Shown: positions 52,379-63,423 of the stretch, in pieces
Layout: each line of letters opens with the position of its first letter
How positions within the stretch are numbered: position 1 is the first letter of the stretch
From: Agrilactobacillus composti DSM 18527 = JCM 14202
GTDB lineage: Bacteria > Bacillota > Bacilli > Lactobacillales > Lactobacillaceae
Direction of reading: 5' to 3'
NCBI RefSeq assembly: GCF_001436375.1
Contig: NZ_AZGA01000084.1
Span: 1 to 64,000 of the forward strand
Length of the DNA: 64,000 nucleotides
Made by a program: the position numbers and the translations under genes
The notes under the pieces: model-generated
Databases searched by the model: none
The model's input: the letters and a program-made list of their open reading frames with translations, nothing else
Told to the model about the DNA's origin: nothing

Positions 52379-53579
52379 AAAAACAGAGACAAAAGTAAGA
52401 TTATCTACAAAAGAAAAAGGTGAGCTGATCCTTGATGGTATCCTCACCTTTTTCATACTTATAATTCTAGAATTAGCCTTATTACTGTCCGCCAATCAAT
52501 TTTTTGCCCAAGGCCAAGATGTTAGGGCAAATGTTCAAGTGTTCCGACAAATTTTTACCCTAGATTTTCCAAAGATTGGGCAGTGGCACTTGAACATTTG
52601 GATGTGCCTAGGAATCATATTGATTAATGCCTGGATAGTTTATCGCCGGTTGATGCGGCGTTTTCAAGCTATTCAAATGCATCACGTGATTCAAGAACTG
52701 CATTACATAGCAGATAATCATTTTGACCATCGGATCACGTTTAAAGTCAATCCAGATTTACAAAAAGTCGTTACCAGTATCAACGCTTTGGTGGAGAGTA
52801 CTAGCCGTTCCATCAGTGAAGAACGGCGCATTGAACAGTCCAAAGATGAATTGATCACAAACGTCAGCCATGATATTCGGACCCCGCTGACTTCGGTCAT
52901 TGGTTATTTAGGTTTAATTGAAAATGGCCAATATCAAAATCGGGCGGAGTTATTAAAATATACCCATACAGCCTTTGTCAAATCCAAACAGATGAAATTG
53001 TTGGTGGATGATTTGTTTGAATTTACCAAAATTCAACAAACTGCCACCACAATGAATTTCACCCAGGTGAATATGACCAATATGATTGCTCAATTAGCGG
53101 CCAGTTATGAATTAGAAGCCCAAAAGCAAAATATTCATATCGTGACGAAAACTCGACCTGATCCGTTGATGATGGCTGCCGACCCAGAAAAATTGAGTCG
53201 GGTTTATAACAATTTGATTATCAATGCGTTGAAGTATGGGAAAGGTGCCACTGAACTGATCATTGAAGGCCGTCAGTATCAAGATGAAGCGATTATTGCC
53301 ATCCGCAATAATGGGCAAAAAATTCCGGACAATGATATTTTACATTTATTCGACCGCTTCTATCGGGTGGAGGGTTCTCGTTCCCATGAAACGGGCGGTA
53401 GCGGTTTAGGGTTAGCCATTGCCCAAAGTATTGTGGCTTTACATGGGGGCTTTATTTATGCTAGCTCCACGGACGAACAAACGAGTTTTATCATGCATTT
53501 GCCCCTCAAGGGTGGGGCACGCTTGCAACAACCAGATAATATTGAGGCCCAAGATGCTCAATTATTACGCAGCACTTAA
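52368..53579 (+). CDS. Sensor histidine kinase (VanS-like)
   Basis: A 403-residue membrane kinase with two N-terminal helices (about residues 25-45 and 80-100) flanking a short extracellular loop of about 30 residues. The phospho-acceptor His is in NVSHDIRTPLTSVIGY, the N-box is NNLIINALKYGKG, and the G boxes are HLFDRFYRVEGSRS and GGSGLGLAI. The start is set at TTG 52368, overlapping the regulator gene; no good Shine-Dalgarno is seen, so the exact start is uncertain. The signal is probably a wall intermediate or envelope stress. Confidence 0.88.
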   Translation: MQDKKTETKVRLSTKEKGELILDGILTFFILIILELALLLSANQFFAQGQDVRANVQVFRQIFTLDFPKIGQWHLNIWMCLGIILINAWIVYRRLMRRFQAIQMHHVIQELHYIADNHFDHRITFKVNPDLQKVVTSINALVESTSRSISEERRIEQSKDELITNVSHDIRTPLTSVIGYLGLIENGQYQNRAELLKYTHTAFVKSKQMKLLVDDLFEFTKIQQTATTMNFTQVNMTNMIAQLAASYELEAQKQNIHIVTKTRPDPLMMAADPEKLSRVYNNLIINALKYGKGATELIIEGRQYQDEAIIAIRNNGQKIPDNDILHLFDRFYRVEGSRSHETGGSGLGLAIAQSIVALHGGFIYASSTDEQTSFIMHLPLKGGARLQQPDNIEAQDAQLLRST

Positions 53580-53603
53580 TCAAGAAAACGTTGGGAGATT
53601 TCT

Positions 53604-54899
53604 ATGAAAACCAAGCTCAAAGCGATCCTACTCGTATTATTGTTGCTATTGGGGCTGACAGCAGGACTTGTGCCCGCTCAAACAGCCCAAGGCGCAACAC
53701 CCAATGATTTGAATCCAATGAACTACCAAGCTAGCGCTCAAGCCGCGCTAGTTTTAGATGCTAAAAGCGGTCAAATCCTGTATGCCAAGGATGCCAATGC
53801 CGTTTTGCCCATTGCCTCGATGTCTAAAATGCTGAGTCTTTACTTAGTATTACAAGCCATTCAACAGGGGAAATTGAAATGGACGGATACGGTGGTGCCT
53901 AATGACGCCCAAGCTGCGCTGAGTACCAACACGGAACTGTCTAATGTCCCATTGACTGCCGGTGTGGCTTATACGGTCAAAGAATTATATGATGCTTCTT
54001 GGATCTATTCAGCAAACGTGGCCGTGATGCTTTTGGCCCAGGCCGTGGCCGGCTCACAGGAAAACTTTGTCACCCAGATGCAACAACAGCTGCAAAAATG
54101 GCAAATTACCAATGCTAAAATTGTGAATGTCAGTGGTTTGAACAATAGTCTGTTGGGAGAATTAAGCACAGCCAATACGGATAAAAATGCTGAAAATGAA
54201 ATGAGTGCCTATGATGTGGGCCAAGTTGCCCAGCATATTCTCCAAGATTACCCTGAAGTCATCGATACGACGAAAATTGCCACCGAAACCTTTCATGCCA
54301 ATCAAGCGGGTTCTTATCCCATGACCAACTGGAATCTGTTGTTACCTGGTCAAAAGCTCTATGATGCTAGTTTAGCGATCGATGGCTTAAAAACCGGGAC
54401 CAGTGACGCGGCTGGGGAGTGTTTTACTGCTACTTTGATGGTCAATGGCCGGCGGGTGATCGCTGTGGTGATGCACGCCGCTGGTGCAGTCGATGATAAA
54501 GATAAACGGTTTGTAGCCACCACCAATCTTTTAAAGGCCGCCTTTAATTATTGGAAAGTGACGACCATTCAAAAGAAGCAGCCGTTACCCGAAAATCAAG
54601 CGCTAAAGGTCAATGACGGCGTACAAAAACGGGTTGCCTTAGTCTTTGCTAAAGCCCAAAGTCTATGGGTGCCCAAAAATAATGGGGATCTATCTGGCCA
54701 ACTGCAATTAGCTAAGCCCTATCAAAAGGGCATTAATGCCCCCGTCAAAGCGCAACAAACTATTGGCCGCTATACCTTAGCGGCACCAATGATTTTTATG
54801 CAGCCTAAGGCAGCAGTAGTACAGACAAAACAAGCTGTTACTAAATTACCTTGGTATAAGCTAGCGTTTAATCACATCGTGAATATATTTACCAAGTAA
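53604..54899 (+). CDS. D-alanyl-D-alanine carboxypeptidase (PBP5 / DacA type)
   Basis: A 431-residue exported penicillin-binding protein. A signal peptide (hydrophobic LLVLLLLLGLTAGLV type core) precedes the transpeptidase-like domain with active-site SxxK as S72-M-S-K75, SxN in YSANVAVM, and KTG in GLKTGTSD. It trims the terminal D-Ala from peptidoglycan stem peptides. It follows the VanRS-like pair by 24 bases, which suggests joint regulation. A C-terminal amphipathic end (KLAFNHIVNIFTK) may anchor it to the membrane, as in other PBP5 proteins. Confidence 0.92.
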   Translation: MKTKLKAILLVLLLLLGLTAGLVPAQTAQGATPNDLNPMNYQASAQAALVLDAKSGQILYAKDANAVLPIASMSKMLSLYLVLQAIQQGKLKWTDTVVPNDAQAALSTNTELSNVPLTAGVAYTVKELYDASWIYSANVAVMLLAQAVAGSQENFVTQMQQQLQKWQITNAKIVNVSGLNNSLLGELSTANTDKNAENEMSAYDVGQVAQHILQDYPEVIDTTKIATETFHANQAGSYPMTNWNLLLPGQKLYDASLAIDGLKTGTSDAAGECFTATLMVNGRRVIAVVMHAAGAVDDKDKRFVATTNLLKAAFNYWKVTTIQKKQPLPENQALKVNDGVQKRVALVFAKAQSLWVPKNNGDLSGQLQLAKPYQKGINAPVKAQQTIGRYTLAAPMIFMQPKAAVVQTKQAVTKLPWYKLAFNHIVNIFTK

Positions 54900-54908
54900 A
54901 TCACTTTT

Positions 54909-54955
54909 AAAATCTCACCTATGCCCTTTAAAAAAATGGGCTGGTGGGATTTTTT
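54909..54955 (+). terminator. Terminator after the D,D-carboxypeptidase gene
   Basis: Stem AAAATCTCACC / GGTGGGATTTT with an inner GCCC / GGGC pairing, followed by a T-run. Confidence 0.85.
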
Positions 54956-55012
54956 GATTCGTTATATGCGAAATATATATTAAGCCGTCAAAGTTACGAA
55001 TTGACTTATACT

Positions 55013-55042
55013 TTGCATATCAAACGAAAGCTGTGACATAAT
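55013..55042 (+). promoter_or_regulatory. Possible promoter of the glycogen operon
   Basis: TTGCAT (55013-55018), 18-bp spacer, CATAAT (55037-55042). A cre-like sequence lies in the spacer. A downstream alternative is TATACT at 55166-55171. Confidence 0.4.
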
Positions 55043-55223
55043 ACACAAATATTAAAGTGTTATTTAATATAGAAACATATTAAAATAGCTTCTTGCACAA
55101 AGCCATTACTGCCACAAATGTTTCTACTTCAAGTGTTTTTATGACTAACTTCTGGGGGAATGTTGTATACTTTATTTAGTGAAACTTTTGACTGCTTTCT
55201 CACAAGAGATTAGGGGTGAAGAT

Positions 55224-57134
55224 ATGGATGAAGCTGAATTCAAAAAGCGCGCATATTTGTTCAACACAGGCAATTATTTTGAAAGTTATGATTTCTTTGG
55301 TTGTCATCAAGCGGGCGAACAATACCGATTCACGGTTTGGGCGCCCCATGCTAAGTCAGTTTATCTAGTGGGTGATTTTAACGACTGGGAAGAAAACTTA
55401 CCACTGAAGCTAGTGGCCGACACCGGTATTTGGACAATTACCACGGGGCTTGCCAAGGCTGGCGATTTGTATAAGTTCGGTATTTTAGATCAACAAGGAC
55501 ACTATCAGTTGAAAATTGATCCCTATGCATTTGGCTTCGAACACAAACCTGGTAATAGCGCTAGGGTCATGGATTTGCCCCAAAAGAAATGGCGTGATGA
55601 AGCGTGGTTAGCCAAGCGGCAGGCCAACTTGCCTTACAAACAGCCGCTAAATATTTATGAAGTGCATTTAGGGTCTTGGCGCAAGAACGCTGAGGGAAAC
55701 TATTTATCCTATGATCAAATTGCCAAAGAGCTTGTGCCTTATGTGCAAAAGATGGGTTACTCACATGTGGAGTTTATGCCACTGATGGAACACTTATTGG
55801 ATGCATCTTGGGGTTATCAACTGATGGGTTATTTTGCGCCCACCAGTCGTTTTGGTGACTTGGATGGCTTTTTGGAACTAATTGAAGCCTTTCATGAGGC
55901 CGACATTGGCGTGATCATGGATTGGGTCCCAGGGCACTTCATTCGTAATACGGATGCTTTAGCTGCCTATGATGGCACGCCCACCTATGAATATGCAGAT
56001 TACAACCGGGCTAACAATGTACGCTGGGGCAGTTGGAACTTTGACTTAGGCAAGGCCCAGGTTCAGAGCTTTTTAATTTCCAGTGCGATGTTTTGGTTAG
56101 ACTATTGTCATTTAGACGGCTTACGGGTTGATGCAGTTTCCAATATGTTATATTTAGATTATGATGCTGGTAAAGAGGGCATTGTCAATGAGTATGGCAA
56201 TAATGCCAACATTGAAGGACAAAACTTCATTAAAAAACTAAATATGACAGTGTTTAAATATCATCCAGATATTCTTATGATTGCAGAAGAATCTTCCGCC
56301 TTTCCAAAGGTGACCGGACCAGTGGATAAGGGCGGTTTAGGATTTAACTACAAGTGGAATATGGGTTGGATGCACGATACCCTGGACTTTTTTGAAATGG
56401 ATCCTTTGTTCCGTCACGATCATTTCAACTTATTAACGTTTTCTTTCATGTATATGTATGATGAACAGTTTGTATTGCCGTTTTCTCACGATGAAGTGGT
56501 CCATGGCAAAAAGTCGCTGATGCACAAAATGCCCGGTGATCGCTATAATCAATTTGCCAATTTACGGACTATGATGGTATATATGATTGGCCATCCTGGC
56601 AAGAAGCTATTATTTATGGGCAGTGAGTGGGGGCAGTTCTTGGAATGGCGTTATTGGAGTCCGCTGGAATGGGTGGACTTAAAAGACGACATGAACCAAA
56701 AAATGCAACACTTTAGTCAAACTTTGAATCAGTTATACCATGATGAACCAGCGTTATGGCAGTTGGACCATGATCCTAGCGGCATGGATATCACCAATGC
56801 CGATGACCCTGAGTCTAGCACTTTAGGTTTTATTCGACGAAGTGAAGTTGCTGAGGATTTTGTGATTTTTGCTTTTAACTTAGTACCTGTCGAAAAGCAG
56901 CATTTTAAGATTCCGGTGCCATTTGCGGGAACTTATACAGAAGTCTTAAATACCGAAATGATCGACTTTGGTGGAACTTGGACCAAGGGCCAGGGCGATT
57001 TTAAGACAACTGGGCAAGCTTATAAGAGTGAACCAGACTCGATTGAAGTGATCTTACCAGCTATGAGTGCCTTGATTATCAAACCGAAACAATTAACGCA
57101 GGCGCGTAATTTTTCAGAGGAGGATGAATTATGA
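55224..57134 (+). CDS. glgB: 1,4-alpha-glucan branching enzyme
   Basis: A 636-residue GH13 enzyme that makes the alpha-1,6 branches of glycogen. A CBM48 domain covers about residues 20-110 ([20 protein letters not shown]). The catalytic barrel has [12 protein letters not shown] (nucleophile Asp), MIAEESS (acid/base Glu) and [13 protein letters not shown] 55224 follows AGGGGTG. First gene of glgB-glgC-glgD-glgA-glgP; overlaps glgC by 4 bases. Confidence 0.95.
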   Translation: MDEAEFKKRAYLFNTGNYFESYDFFGCHQAGEQYRFTVWAPHAKSVYLVGDFNDWEENLPLKLVADTGIWTITTGLAKAGDLYKFGILDQQGHYQLKIDPYAFGFEHKPGNSARVMDLPQKKWRDEAWLAKRQANLPYKQPLNIYEVHLGSWRKNAEGNYLSYDQIAKELVPYVQKMGYSHVEFMPLMEHLLDASWGYQLMGYFAPTSRFGDLDGFLELIEAFHEADIGVIMDWVPGHFIRNTDALAAYDGTPTYEYADYNRANNVRWGSWNFDLGKAQVQSFLISSAMFWLDYCHLDGLRVDAVSNMLYLDYDAGKEGIVNEYGNNANIEGQNFIKKLNMTVFKYHPDILMIAEESSAFPKVTGPVDKGGLGFNYKWNMGWMHDTLDFFEMDPLFRHDHFNLLTFSFMYMYDEQFVLPFSHDEVVHGKKSLMHKMPGDRYNQFANLRTMMVYMIGHPGKKLLFMGSEWGQFLEWRYWSPLEWVDLKDDMNQKMQHFSQTLNQLYHDEPALWQLDHDPSGMDITNADDPESSTLGFIRRSEVAEDFVIFAFNLVPVEKQHFKIPVPFAGTYTEVLNTEMIDFGGTWTKGQGDFKTTGQAYKSEPDSIEVILPAMSALIIKPKQLTQARNFSEEDEL

Positions 57135-58276
57135 GTACAGAAATGTTGGCAATGATTTTAGCAGGGGGTCAGGGCTCCCGTTTGGGGAAACTGACCAAAT
57201 CCACGGCTAAGCCGGCGGTGCCATTTGGTGGACGTTATCGAATTATTGATTTTGCGTTGAGTAATTGTTTTAATTCAGGCGTCAATACCGTTGGGGTTGT
57301 GACGCAGTATCAACCTCTGGAATTAAATGCCCATATCCAAAACGGCGCTAGTTGGGGCTTGGATGAAAAAAACGCTGGCGTCACCGTCTTACAGCCTTTT
57401 GCTTCTAGAGAAGGTGAGAAGTGGTTCCAGGGGACAGCCCATGCAATTTATCAAAACATTGATTATATTGACTTATATCAGCCTAAATATATCTTGATTC
57501 TTTCTGGGGATCATATTTATAAAATGGATTATGAAGCAATGTTTAATTATCATAAAGCTAAAAAGGCTGCCTTAACTGTCGGCGTTTTACCAGTGTCTAT
57601 GGAAGAAGCAACACGGTTTGGGATTATGAATACCGATGAAACTGAACGAATTATTGAATTTGAAGAAAAACCTAAAAAACCAAAGAGTAACTTGGCATCC
57701 ATGGGGATCTATATTTTCAATTGGCCAACTTTGAAGAAGTATCTAGTGGATAGTTATTCAACAGATGGGAAGATGGAGGACTTTGGTAAAGATGTCATTC
57801 CAGCTTACCTATCCCATAACGAACCAACTTATGCTTACGCCTTTCATGGTTATTGGAAAGACGTGGGGACGATTCAGAGTTTATGGCAAGCTAACATGGA
57901 ATTCTTGGAACCAAACAATGAATTAAATATTGGCGATCGGGAATGGCGGATCTATTCTAAAAATGATGCTTTGCCACCGATGTATGTGACCAAATCGGCG
58001 AAGGTCAATAATTCCATGGTAGTGGATGGTTGCTACGTTGCCGGAGATATTGAACATACAATTTTGTCTCAAAATGTGAAAGTCGGCACTGGTACGGTGA
58101 TCAAAGATTCTATGGTCATGCCAAATGCCGTCATTGGTAAAGATGTCACGATCGACCACGCCATTATTGGGGAGCGGGCCATCATTGGTGATGGCGCTTC
58201 CGTGATTGGGACAGAAGACGATATTGCTGTTGTTGGATTCCAAGAAGTCTTGGGGAAGGAAGTTGAAGACGAATGA
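57131..58276 (+). CDS. glgC: Glucose-1-phosphate adenylyltransferase, catalytic subunit
   Basis: A 381-residue enzyme forming ADP-glucose, the glycosyl donor of glycogen synthesis. [13 protein letters not shown] is the nucleotide-binding loop, [18 protein letters not shown] and WFQGTAHAI are family landmarks, and the C-terminal left-handed beta helix has hexapeptide repeats. It begins inside the glgB stop (ATGA). It works with the GlgD subunit encoded next. Confidence 0.95.
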   Translation: MSTEMLAMILAGGQGSRLGKLTKSTAKPAVPFGGRYRIIDFALSNCFNSGVNTVGVVTQYQPLELNAHIQNGASWGLDEKNAGVTVLQPFASREGEKWFQGTAHAIYQNIDYIDLYQPKYILILSGDHIYKMDYEAMFNYHKAKKAALTVGVLPVSMEEATRFGIMNTDETERIIEFEEKPKKPKSNLASMGIYIFNWPTLKKYLVDSYSTDGKMEDFGKDVIPAYLSHNEPTYAYAFHGYWKDVGTIQSLWQANMEFLEPNNELNIGDREWRIYSKNDALPPMYVTKSAKVNNSMVVDGCYVAGDIEHTILSQNVKVGTGTVIKDSMVMPNAVIGKDVTIDHAIIGERAIIGDGASVIGTEDDIAVVGFQEVLGKEVEDE

Positions 58277-59442
58277 GACAAAATAATGTAAGTGCAATTA
58301 TTGATTTAAATGAACCCAGTGACGCCTTATTGCCTTTGACCCAATTTAGACCGGTGGGCACTTTACCTTTTGCCGGGCGCTATCGGCTGATTGATTTTCC
58401 GCTTTCCGCAATTTCTAATGCTGGTATTCGGGATGTGGGAATGTTTATGCCCCGTTCTGCCCGTTCTGTGCAAGACCACGTGCGCAGTGGGGATGCTTGG
58501 AACTTAGACTCTATTAGAGGCGGCATCTTCACCTTCCCTTATGTGGCTAATAAGGACTATTCTGATCCGGCTAACCGGCGCCGCTATTTTGATGATTATT
58601 TGACCTTTTTAAGAAAATCTGATTCCAGTTACACGATTGTTATTGGTGCACGTAATGTGGATAATATCAACGTTCAAGAAGTTCAACAGTTCCACGTTGA
58701 AGGCAACAATCCAATTACTGTGTTATATAAACGCCAATTACCAGACAAAGTGAATGCCAATGAGGAAGCCTTGAATATTTCTGATGCTGGCGATGTGACG
58801 ACTATCATGAAGGCTTCAGAAATTACCCCAGACCCGGTGAACCATATGGTGCCGATGCACATGGGGGTTTATTTCCTGAGAACGAGCCTATTGATTGATT
58901 TACTTCAAAATGCCAGCCAACGAGAAGAGTTTATCCGCTTGCCCGAAATTTTACACGAGGCTTTGGAAGTCTATAACGCCAATGGTTATGAATATACTGG
59001 TTTTTATGCCAATATTAATACCATTAAACGCTACTTTGACGCGAACATGGCGATGTTGGATGAAGCCAATTATCAAGCGCTATTATTTAGCCAACGGGAA
59101 ATTTACACGAAGAATTTAAATGAGATACCAACCTTCTTCTCTAAGGGTTCAGACGTGAATACGAGTCTCTTGGGGACTGGGTGCCGGATTGAGGGCCAAG
59201 CGAATCATTCCGTTATTTTCCGGCGGGTCATTATTGATCGCAGTGCCAAGGTTGAAAATTCCATCATCATGCAGGGCTCAAAAATTGGTCCCGGTAGCAA
59301 GTTGAACTATGTGATCTTAGATAAGGGTGTTGTCATTGGGCCACATCTGACCATTGAAGGGACACCTGAAAAACCAATTATTTTTGAGAAGAACATGTCA
59401 GTTCTACGTGCTTCGGATATTAAAAAAGGGGTGCAGCATTAA
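58273..59442 (+). CDS. glgD: Glucose-1-phosphate adenylyltransferase, regulatory subunit
   Basis: A 389-residue GlgC homologue with a degenerate N-terminal nucleotide loop ([13 protein letters not shown] replaces the GGxGxRL motif), hence non-catalytic or weakly so. [18 protein letters not shown] and the beta-helix C-terminus are conserved. In Firmicutes GlgD raises the activity of GlgC in a GlgCD complex. It overlaps glgC by 4 bases. Confidence 0.93.
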   Translation: MRQNNVSAIIDLNEPSDALLPLTQFRPVGTLPFAGRYRLIDFPLSAISNAGIRDVGMFMPRSARSVQDHVRSGDAWNLDSIRGGIFTFPYVANKDYSDPANRRRYFDDYLTFLRKSDSSYTIVIGARNVDNINVQEVQQFHVEGNNPITVLYKRQLPDKVNANEEALNISDAGDVTTIMKASEITPDPVNHMVPMHMGVYFLRTSLLIDLLQNASQREEFIRLPEILHEALEVYNANGYEYTGFYANINTIKRYFDANMAMLDEANYQALLFSQREIYTKNLNEIPTFFSKGSDVNTSLLGTGCRIEGQANHSVIFRRVIIDRSAKVENSIIMQGSKIGPGSKLNYVILDKGVVIGPHLTIEGTPEKPIIFEKNMSVLRASDIKKGVQH

Positions 59443-60885
59443 ATGAAAAAAATCTTATTTGCAGCAGCAGAAGGCGCACCGTTTTATAAAACTGGTGGTT
59501 TAGGGGATGTGATGTATGCCCTACCCAAGGCATTGGCCAAAGCAAATCTAGATGTTCGTGTCGTATTGCCGTATTATGCCAACTTGATGCCAGAGAAATA
59601 TCAAGGTGAGTTGAAGGATTTAACGAGCTTCAAAGTTAAAGTCGGCTATAAGGATGTTTATGCTGGCATCAAAACCTTAACCTTGGGGAATGTTAAATAT
59701 TATTTAATTGACAATTTGGATTATTTTGGTCGGGATGCCTTGTATGGTTATGATGATGATGGTGAACGTTTTGGTTTCTTCCAAATGGCTATTATCGAAA
59801 TGTTGCAAAAGGTTGATTTCATTCCAGACATCCTGCATGTCAATGACTGGCACACAGCTTTTATCCCTGTCTTGTTGAAGGATAAGTATGCTTGGATCAG
59901 CGATTTGAACAAGATTCAAACCGTTTTAACCATTCACAATATGAAATTCCAAGGTATCTATGATCCCATTATTTTGGATAGCATCTTTGGGATTGGCCGC
60001 CAATTCTTTAATGATTCCGGCTTTAAGTATTATGATGCCGTGAATTTCATGAAGGGGGGCATTGAATTTGCCGACAAGGTGACCACTGTGTCGCCTTCTT
60101 ATGCCCAAGAAATTCAAACACCAGCCTTTGGGGAAGGCCTAGATGGCGTGTTACGGGCCAATAGCTATAAATTAGCTGGTTTCTTAAATGGCATTGATAC
60201 GGACATTTATGATCCCCGGACGGATTCAAATATTGCCTATAATTATGATCGTCAATCTATTAAAAACAAAGCCCTGAACAAAACCGCGTTACAAGAACAA
60301 ATTCATTTGCCAAAACGCAATGACCCACTGTTTATTGTTATTTCTAGATTGACGCGACAAAAGGGTATGGATATTCTGCTAGCTACCATGGATGATTTCT
60401 TAGTGCGGCATAATGTTCAAGTGGTGTTATTAGGTACTGGAGATGCGGATTTAGAGACAGACTTTAAATGGATGCAAGATCGTTTTCCATCTCAGATGTC
60501 GACGAATATCCGTTTTGACGAGCGCTTTGCCCAACAAATGTATGCCGCTGCAGACTTTATTTTGATCCCATCGGCTTTTGAACCATCGGGATTATCTCAG
60601 ATGATGGGGATGCGCTATGGGACCGTGCCAATTGTCCATGAAACTGGTGGTCTAAAAGACTCAGTAACGCCATTCAATGAGTTTGATGACAGTGGCCTAG
60701 GTTTTGGTTTTGTGAATTTCAGTAGTGTCACTTTAGGGGAAACTTTAGATTATGCGTATCAGACCTATCGGGAGAAACCAAAGTTATTCCAGAATATGGT
60801 ACAACGGGACATGGCGGCGGATTTCTCTTGGACGAAGTCGGCGAAACTTTATTTAGGAATGTATCAAGAATTATTTGGTGAATAA
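59443..60885 (+). CDS. glgA: Glycogen synthase
   Basis: A 480-residue GT5 glycosyltransferase that extends alpha-1,4 chains from ADP-glucose. KTGGLGDVMYALPKAL near residue 15 binds the donor phosphate, and EPSGLSQMMGMRYGTVP near 375 carries the catalytic Glu region. It starts the base after the glgD stop and overlaps nothing. Full length for the family. Confidence 0.95.
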   Translation: MKKILFAAAEGAPFYKTGGLGDVMYALPKALAKANLDVRVVLPYYANLMPEKYQGELKDLTSFKVKVGYKDVYAGIKTLTLGNVKYYLIDNLDYFGRDALYGYDDDGERFGFFQMAIIEMLQKVDFIPDILHVNDWHTAFIPVLLKDKYAWISDLNKIQTVLTIHNMKFQGIYDPIILDSIFGIGRQFFNDSGFKYYDAVNFMKGGIEFADKVTTVSPSYAQEIQTPAFGEGLDGVLRANSYKLAGFLNGIDTDIYDPRTDSNIAYNYDRQSIKNKALNKTALQEQIHLPKRNDPLFIVISRLTRQKGMDILLATMDDFLVRHNVQVVLLGTGDADLETDFKWMQDRFPSQMSTNIRFDERFAQQMYAAADFILIPSAFEPSGLSQMMGMRYGTVPIVHETGGLKDSVTPFNEFDDSGLGFGFVNFSSVTLGETLDYAYQTYREKPKLFQNMVQRDMAADFSWTKSAKLYLGMYQELFGE

Positions 60886-60886
60886 T

Positions 60887-63331
60887 ATGTCAATTTTGTC
60901 AAGAAAGCTGAGGATGCCTGTGGATATAACTGAAGAAAAGTTTGTTGAAGATTATAAAACTAAGATGTTAGAGATGTATTCCATTGATGATGCTGATGCC
61001 AGTCGGGCCCAACAATATCGGGTGCTGGCCAGCGTGGTTCGGGATTATTACGCACAAAATTGGCGCAATACGCTTCTAAAATATCAACAAAATGATCGTA
61101 AACAAGTTTATTATTTTTCAATTGAATTTCTTCCCGGGCGTTTCTTGACGCAGAATATGCTGAATTTAGGGATTAGCGAAGTTGTTAAATCTGGACTTGC
61201 TAAGATGGGATTAGATTTCGATAAGATTGCCCAACACGAACCTGAACCCGGTTTAGGGAACGGTGGGTTAGGTCGTTTAGCTTCAGAATTCTTAGATAGT
61301 GCTGCTTCTGAAGGGATTGCCATGCACGGTAATGGCATTCGCTATCAGTACGGTTTGTTTAAACAGGAATTTATCAATGGCTATCAGGTGGAACTACTGG
61401 ATGATTGGTTGCGTAATGGCAACATCTGGGAAGTTCGCCGGGAAAACCGGGCCTGTATTGTCCACTTTGGTGGCAACGTTTGGCTGAAAGAAGACAGTTT
61501 GGGTCACTTTAGAGCCATGTATGAGAACACAGAAGATGTCATTGCCGTGCCTTATGATATCGGGATCGTGGGTTATCGCAATGGGACGGTCAACAATTTG
61601 CGTTTATGGTCGGCTGAATTGCCTTATAACGAGCATTCTCGATATACTTTGGCTGAAAAGAGTCGGGTAAATGATATTATCGAAATCCTTTATCCTGATG
61701 ATTCTAATTATGAAGGCCGACTTTTACGGTTAAAACAAGAATATTTCTTCGTATCCGCTGGGGTACAGAGTATTGTGCGCTCTTATCGCAAACATCATCG
61801 TAACTTGAACCGCTTAGGCCAACGGATCGCCATTCACATTAATGACACCCATCCGGCCATGGCGGTGGCTGAATTGATGCGTGTATTGATGGACGAAGAA
61901 TTTCTCAGTTGGGAAAAGGCTTGGAATATTACGAATCAAGTGATGTCTTATACCAACCATACTTTATTATCGGAAGCACTGGAGACGTGGCCTGAAGACA
62001 TGTTCGCCCAAACGGTACCCCGAATCTACCAAATTATTAAAGAAATCGATCGCCGCTTTAAAGAATTAATGATTCCAATTCATGGCGCTGATTTGGTAAA
62101 TTCTGTGGCACCGCTGGGCAATGGACAGGTTCGGATGGCTTACTTAGCCGTTATCGGCAGCCATAGTGTAAATGGTGTTGCCAAAATTCATACAGATTTA
62201 TTAACTACCAGTGTCTTAAATGGGTTGTATAAGATTTTCCCTGAGCGGTTTAACAATAAGACCAACGGGGTTACCTTTAGACGCTGGCTGCAAGTTGCCA
62301 ATCCGGGATTGACCACCTTATTGGATGATAAAATCGGCAATAACTGGCACCGTGATCCGAATTTGCTCAAGGGCTTTAATATCTTTGACAAGGATAAAGA
62401 TACTTTGGATGCAGTCGCCCGGGTCAAACATGATAATAAAACGGCGTTGGCTGATTTTATCTCAGAAACTTTGCGCACCAAAGTAAATACTCATGCGATT
62501 TTTGATGTGCAAATTAAACGGCTGCATGCTTATAAACGGCAGCTGTTACACGTGATGTATATTATTGATGAATATTTGCAGATTAAGGCTGGGCATAAGT
62601 TGGCCAATCCGCGGGTGCATATTTTTGCCGCCAAGGCCGCACCAAGTTATTACTATGCCAAGGAAATCATTAAAATTATTAATGAGTTGGCCAATCAAAT
62701 TAACCATGATCCCGTTGTTAAAGACCAGCTAAAAGTGATCTTTATTCCTAACTATGGCGTATCCATTGCGGAGAAGATCATTCCAGCGGCCGATGTGAGT
62801 GAACAGATTTCACTGGCCGGCAAAGAAGCTTCAGGCACCAGTAACATGAAACTCATGGCCAATGGGGCCGTGACGCTGGCAACCTTAGATGGGGCCAACA
62901 TTGAGATGCACGACAGCTTGGGCGATGATGATATGGTCATCTTTGGCTTGACAGTACCTGAAGTGGAAAATTATCATGATTACCATTCTGCTGATATTTA
63001 TAATAAAGATGTTCGGATCAAACGCATCCTCGACGCCTTTATCGATGGTACTTTGAAAAATATTGAAACTGAAGGTCGAGATATTTTCAACTCTTTGGTG
63101 CAATATAATGATCAATATTTCTTGTTAGCTGACTATGAAAGTTATGCCAAAGCCCAAGATCGCATTGATAAACTTTATCAAGATCGCACGCGTTGGCATC
63201 AAATGATAATTCACAACATCGCTGCCAGCGGCCGTTTTTCTTCGGATTATACCATTGCCCGCTATGCTGAAAATATTTGGCAGGTGGACATTGATAATCC
63301 AGTGGGTTCAAAATTCAATGAACAAAATTAA
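60887..63331 (+). CDS. glgP: Glycogen/maltodextrin phosphorylase
   Basis: An 814-residue GT35 enzyme releasing glucose-1-phosphate from glycogen chain ends. The PLP site is ASGTSNMKLMANGAVTLATLDG near the C-terminus (shown in part), and EPEPGLGNGGLGRLAS and HINDTHPAMAVAELMR are other landmarks. The ATG at 60887 has GGTGA upstream, placed at the glgA stop. Synthesis and breakdown genes share one operon, as in other lactobacilli. Confidence 0.94.
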   Translation: MSILSRKLRMPVDITEEKFVEDYKTKMLEMYSIDDADASRAQQYRVLASVVRDYYAQNWRNTLLKYQQNDRKQVYYFSIEFLPGRFLTQNMLNLGISEVVKSGLAKMGLDFDKIAQHEPEPGLGNGGLGRLASEFLDSAASEGIAMHGNGIRYQYGLFKQEFINGYQVELLDDWLRNGNIWEVRRENRACIVHFGGNVWLKEDSLGHFRAMYENTEDVIAVPYDIGIVGYRNGTVNNLRLWSAELPYNEHSRYTLAEKSRVNDIIEILYPDDSNYEGRLLRLKQEYFFVSAGVQSIVRSYRKHHRNLNRLGQRIAIHINDTHPAMAVAELMRVLMDEEFLSWEKAWNITNQVMSYTNHTLLSEALETWPEDMFAQTVPRIYQIIKEIDRRFKELMIPIHGADLVNSVAPLGNGQVRMAYLAVIGSHSVNGVAKIHTDLLTTSVLNGLYKIFPERFNNKTNGVTFRRWLQVANPGLTTLLDDKIGNNWHRDPNLLKGFNIFDKDKDTLDAVARVKHDNKTALADFISETLRTKVNTHAIFDVQIKRLHAYKRQLLHVMYIIDEYLQIKAGHKLANPRVHIFAAKAAPSYYYAKEIIKIINELANQINHDPVVKDQLKVIFIPNYGVSIAEKIIPAADVSEQISLAGKEASGTSNMKLMANGAVTLATLDGANIEMHDSLGDDDMVIFGLTVPEVENYHDYHSADIYNKDVRIKRILDAFIDGTLKNIETEGRDIFNSLVQYNDQYFLLADYESYAKAQDRIDKLYQDRTRWHQMIIHNIAASGRFSSDYTIARYAENIWQVDIDNPVGSKFNEQN

Positions 63332-63367
63332 CCTTTATTTGACGTAATACATTTTCAGCGATATCCT

Positions 63368-63406
63368 AAGAGGCTGGTGACAAGCAATTTGTCCCAACCT
63401 CTTTTT
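63368..63406 (+). terminator. Terminator-like hairpin after glgP
   Basis: AAGAGG...TGG / CCA...CCTCTT outer stem with an inner GACAA / TTGTC, then a T-run. It lies between glgP and the next GH13 gene, so read-through may be partial. Confidence 0.75.
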
Positions 63407-63423
63407 CAAAGACAGGTGAATAT

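Larger units (their letters stand above)
54900..55223 (+). other. Regulatory region upstream of the glycogen operon
   Basis: About 324 bases without a gene. It holds the dacA terminator (54909-54955), a possible promoter at 55013-55042, a weak cre-like sequence at 55018-55032 (reverse orientation, two mismatches), and a second -10 box TATACT at 55166-55171. The remaining AT-rich stretch shows no further structure I can support. Confidence 0.6.
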
